Notes under the pieces: model-generated
The model's database searches: none
Seen by the model: only the letters and a program-made list of their open reading frames with translations
Told to the model about the DNA's origin: nothing
Shown here: positions 44,889 to 46,004 of the stretch, piece by piece
Layout: each line of letters opens with the position of its first letter
How positions within the stretch are numbered: position 1 is the first letter of the stretch
Made by a program: the position numbers and the translations under genes
Assembly: GCA_016186905.1 (NCBI GenBank)
Contig: JACPKS010000042.1
Location: 1-46,004, forward strand
From: Deltaproteobacteria bacterium
Lineage (GTDB): Bacteria > Bdellovibrionota > UBA1018 > UBA923
DNA: 46,004 nt
Direction: 5' to 3'

Positions 44889-45179
44889 ATGCTTACCCGC
44901 GACGAACTTAGAGACCTTGCCGCGAAATACATTTGGTGGAAAGACGCCGAAGAAGCCGTTTCGGACCCCGACCGCGTGATCGCGCAGGTCATGAACATAG
45001 GCGACTACGATGATGTGCGGATGCTGTCCGAAAAGGCGGGCGACGATCGCTTGCGGGAGGTGCTCGCGTCGGCGCAGCCCGGACAGTTCAACGAACGCTC
45101 CTGGGCCTACTGGCACTATCGTCTGGGCTTGGCGCGCGCGGGCAAAGTTCCAAAAATACCTGTCAGGAAATTCGCATGA
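44889..45179 (+). CDS. Small partner of the AbiEii-like gene, putative antitoxin
   Basis: I do not recognise a named family. The 96-aa protein (from ATG 44889; ATG 44871 would add six residues) contains a helical body with WWKDAEEAV, DRVIAQVMNIGDYDDVRML and FNERSWAYWHYRLGL. Its stop overlaps the start of the nucleotidyltransferase gene in ATGA, so coupled translation is likely. By position it is the presumed antitoxin. Upstream, GATAAAAT at 44873 is a possible -10 box and would give a very short leader. Confidence 0.65.
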   Translation: MLTRDELRDLAAKYIWWKDAEEAVSDPDRVIAQVMNIGDYDDVRMLSEKAGDDRLREVLASAQPGQFNERSWAYWHYRLGLARAGKVPKIPVRKFA

Positions 45180-45838
45180 CTTCCAGTTTCGTTTCACGGA
45201 TGGAGATCTTGCCGAAAGCCCAACAAAAGCTTTGGCCCCAGCTGAAACCCTCGATTGATCTTGGCTTGGTGCTCTACGGCGGAACCGCAATTGCGTTGCG
45301 TCTTGGCCACCGCTCATCCGTTGATTTTGATTTCTTCACGGATCGGCCCTTGAATAAAGAACGGTTGAAATCCGCTTTCCCCTTCATTGAGCGCTCCACG
45401 GTACTTCAGGAGCAGCCGAATACGTTAACCGTGCTGGTGGGGCACATAAAAATCTCTTATTTTGGAGAAATCACTTTCGGTCGAGTGGGCCTGCCCGAAA
45501 ACACGCAGGACGGCGTGCTGCAAGTCGCTTCAATGGATGACTTGATGGCGACCAAACTCAAAGTGATCCTTCAAAGATCCGAAGCCAAGGACTACCGCGA
45601 TATCGTGGCGCTGCTGAAAGCGAAAATCAGTCTGTCCAAGGGACTCGCGTCCGCGCGCGCGATGTACGGTAAAAACTTTCAACCAAGCGAAGGCCTGAAA
45701 GCCCTGGTGTATTTCGGCGATGGCGACTTGAATGCGTTATCCCAAGCCGAAAAAAATCTCTTGATCGGCGCCGCAAGCCGCGTTCGCTCTCTTCCGCGCG
45801 TTAAAATCCAAAGTCACGGATTACTGGGGGGTTCATGA
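45176..45838 (+). CDS. AbiEii/AbiGii-type nucleotidyltransferase, putative toxin
   Basis: This 220-aa protein has the nucleotidyltransferase core of the AbiEii family: LYGGTAIALRLGHRSSVDFDFF (GG-T-A..., then D-x-D), MDDLMATKLKVIL, and KDYRDIVALL. AbiEii proteins are abortive-infection toxins that modify tRNA or other targets. It follows the 96-aa partner with an ATGA overlap. The partner is not the usual AbiEi, so the module is atypical. A methyltransferase gene starts 46 bases downstream. Confidence 0.85.
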   Translation: MTSSFVSRMEILPKAQQKLWPQLKPSIDLGLVLYGGTAIALRLGHRSSVDFDFFTDRPLNKERLKSAFPFIERSTVLQEQPNTLTVLVGHIKISYFGEITFGRVGLPENTQDGVLQVASMDDLMATKLKVILQRSEAKDYRDIVALLKAKISLSKGLASARAMYGKNFQPSEGLKALVYFGDGDLNALSQAEKNLLIGAASRVRSLPRVKIQSHGLLGGS

Positions 45839-45883
45839 GGATGCGCAATTTAGCGATCCGAATATATTGAAGGAGACTTGGAA

Positions 45884-46004
45884 ATGAGCAGCCAATCACC
45901 TGCGGAGCATCTTCTGGCGGCCGTCGGCAATCGTAGATTTCAAACCGTACTGGCTGACCCGCCGTGGCAGTTCGAAAATCGGACGGGGAAGATGGCTCCC
46001 GAAC
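45884..46004 (+). CDS. MT-A70-type adenine methyltransferase (3' end outside window)
   Basis: The frame runs off the window after 40 codons. AGGAG lies 9 bases before ATG 45884. LADPPWQFENRTG is the DPPW catalytic motif of MT-A70 N6-adenine methyltransferases, which modify DNA (or RNA) in phage- and island-encoded systems. Position after a putative toxin pair suggests a defence island, but the rest of the gene and any partner nuclease are not visible. Confidence 0.75.
   Translation, partial: MSSQSPAEHLLAAVGNRRFQTVLADPPWQFENRTGKMAPE

Overview
The window looks like a chromosome segment of a flagellated Gram-negative bacterium related to the old Deltaproteobacteria, most likely Bdellovibrionota/Oligoflexia-like. 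This is inference from content. It has P- and L-ring flagellar proteins (an outer membrane), a CsrA/FliW pair, a probable sigma-54 promoter, and the gene run mnmG-rsmG-parA-parB-bactofilin-atpF'-atpF-H-A-G-D-C, an arrangement I recall from Bdellovibrio-type genomes. DNA is moderately GC-rich, and genes are tightly packed with many ATGA and TAATG overlaps. I see no insertion sequence, CRISPR array or rRNA gene.

Layout. 1-1578: the end of a TPR protein, a small hypothetical gene with a terminator, and an MntA/HepT-type nucleotidyltransferase-HEPN toxin-antitoxin pair. 1565-10747 (minus strand): one flagellar operon, flgF-G-A-H-I-J-M-N-K-L-csrA-fliW, with flgF broken by a frameshift and a sigma-54-like promoter upstream. 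11084-16501 (plus): folD-gcvT-gcvH-gcvP, linking glycine cleavage to one-carbon metabolism. 16667-17014: a small orphan gene with a probable leaderless promoter. 17140-22648 (minus): xseB-tlyA-patatin-like lipoprotein-PBP1A-TonB-like, mostly envelope. 22757-28700 (plus): four consecutive exported proteins (hypothetical, lytic transglycosylase with LysM, a large amidoligase-like protein, a subtilisin). 28704-30935 (minus): a large membrane-anchored beta-sandwich protein.

30993-41974 (minus): F1 and stator genes of ATP synthase, a bactofilin, ParB, ParA, RsmG and MnmG. Two perfect parS-type palindromes (39294 and 41958, the second overlapping the mnmG start codon) and a perfect DnaA box (42139) suggest the region lies near the replication origin. 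42158-46004: a small exported protein, tRNA-Gly(CCC), then an accessory stretch with an inverted copy of the tRNA 3' end, large inverted repeats, a small-protein/HEPN pair, a DUF4160/ribbon-helix-helix pair, an AbiEii-like nucleotidyltransferase with a small partner, and the start of an MT-A70 DNA methyltransferase. This right end reads as a small defence or toxin-antitoxin island beside a tRNA.

The least ordinary items are the exported amidoligase-like cluster, the patatin-like protein that lacks its nucleophile, the parS/mnmG overlap with an origin-like gap, and the unusual two-gene modules after the tRNA. All functional calls rest on motifs read by eye; no database search was run.
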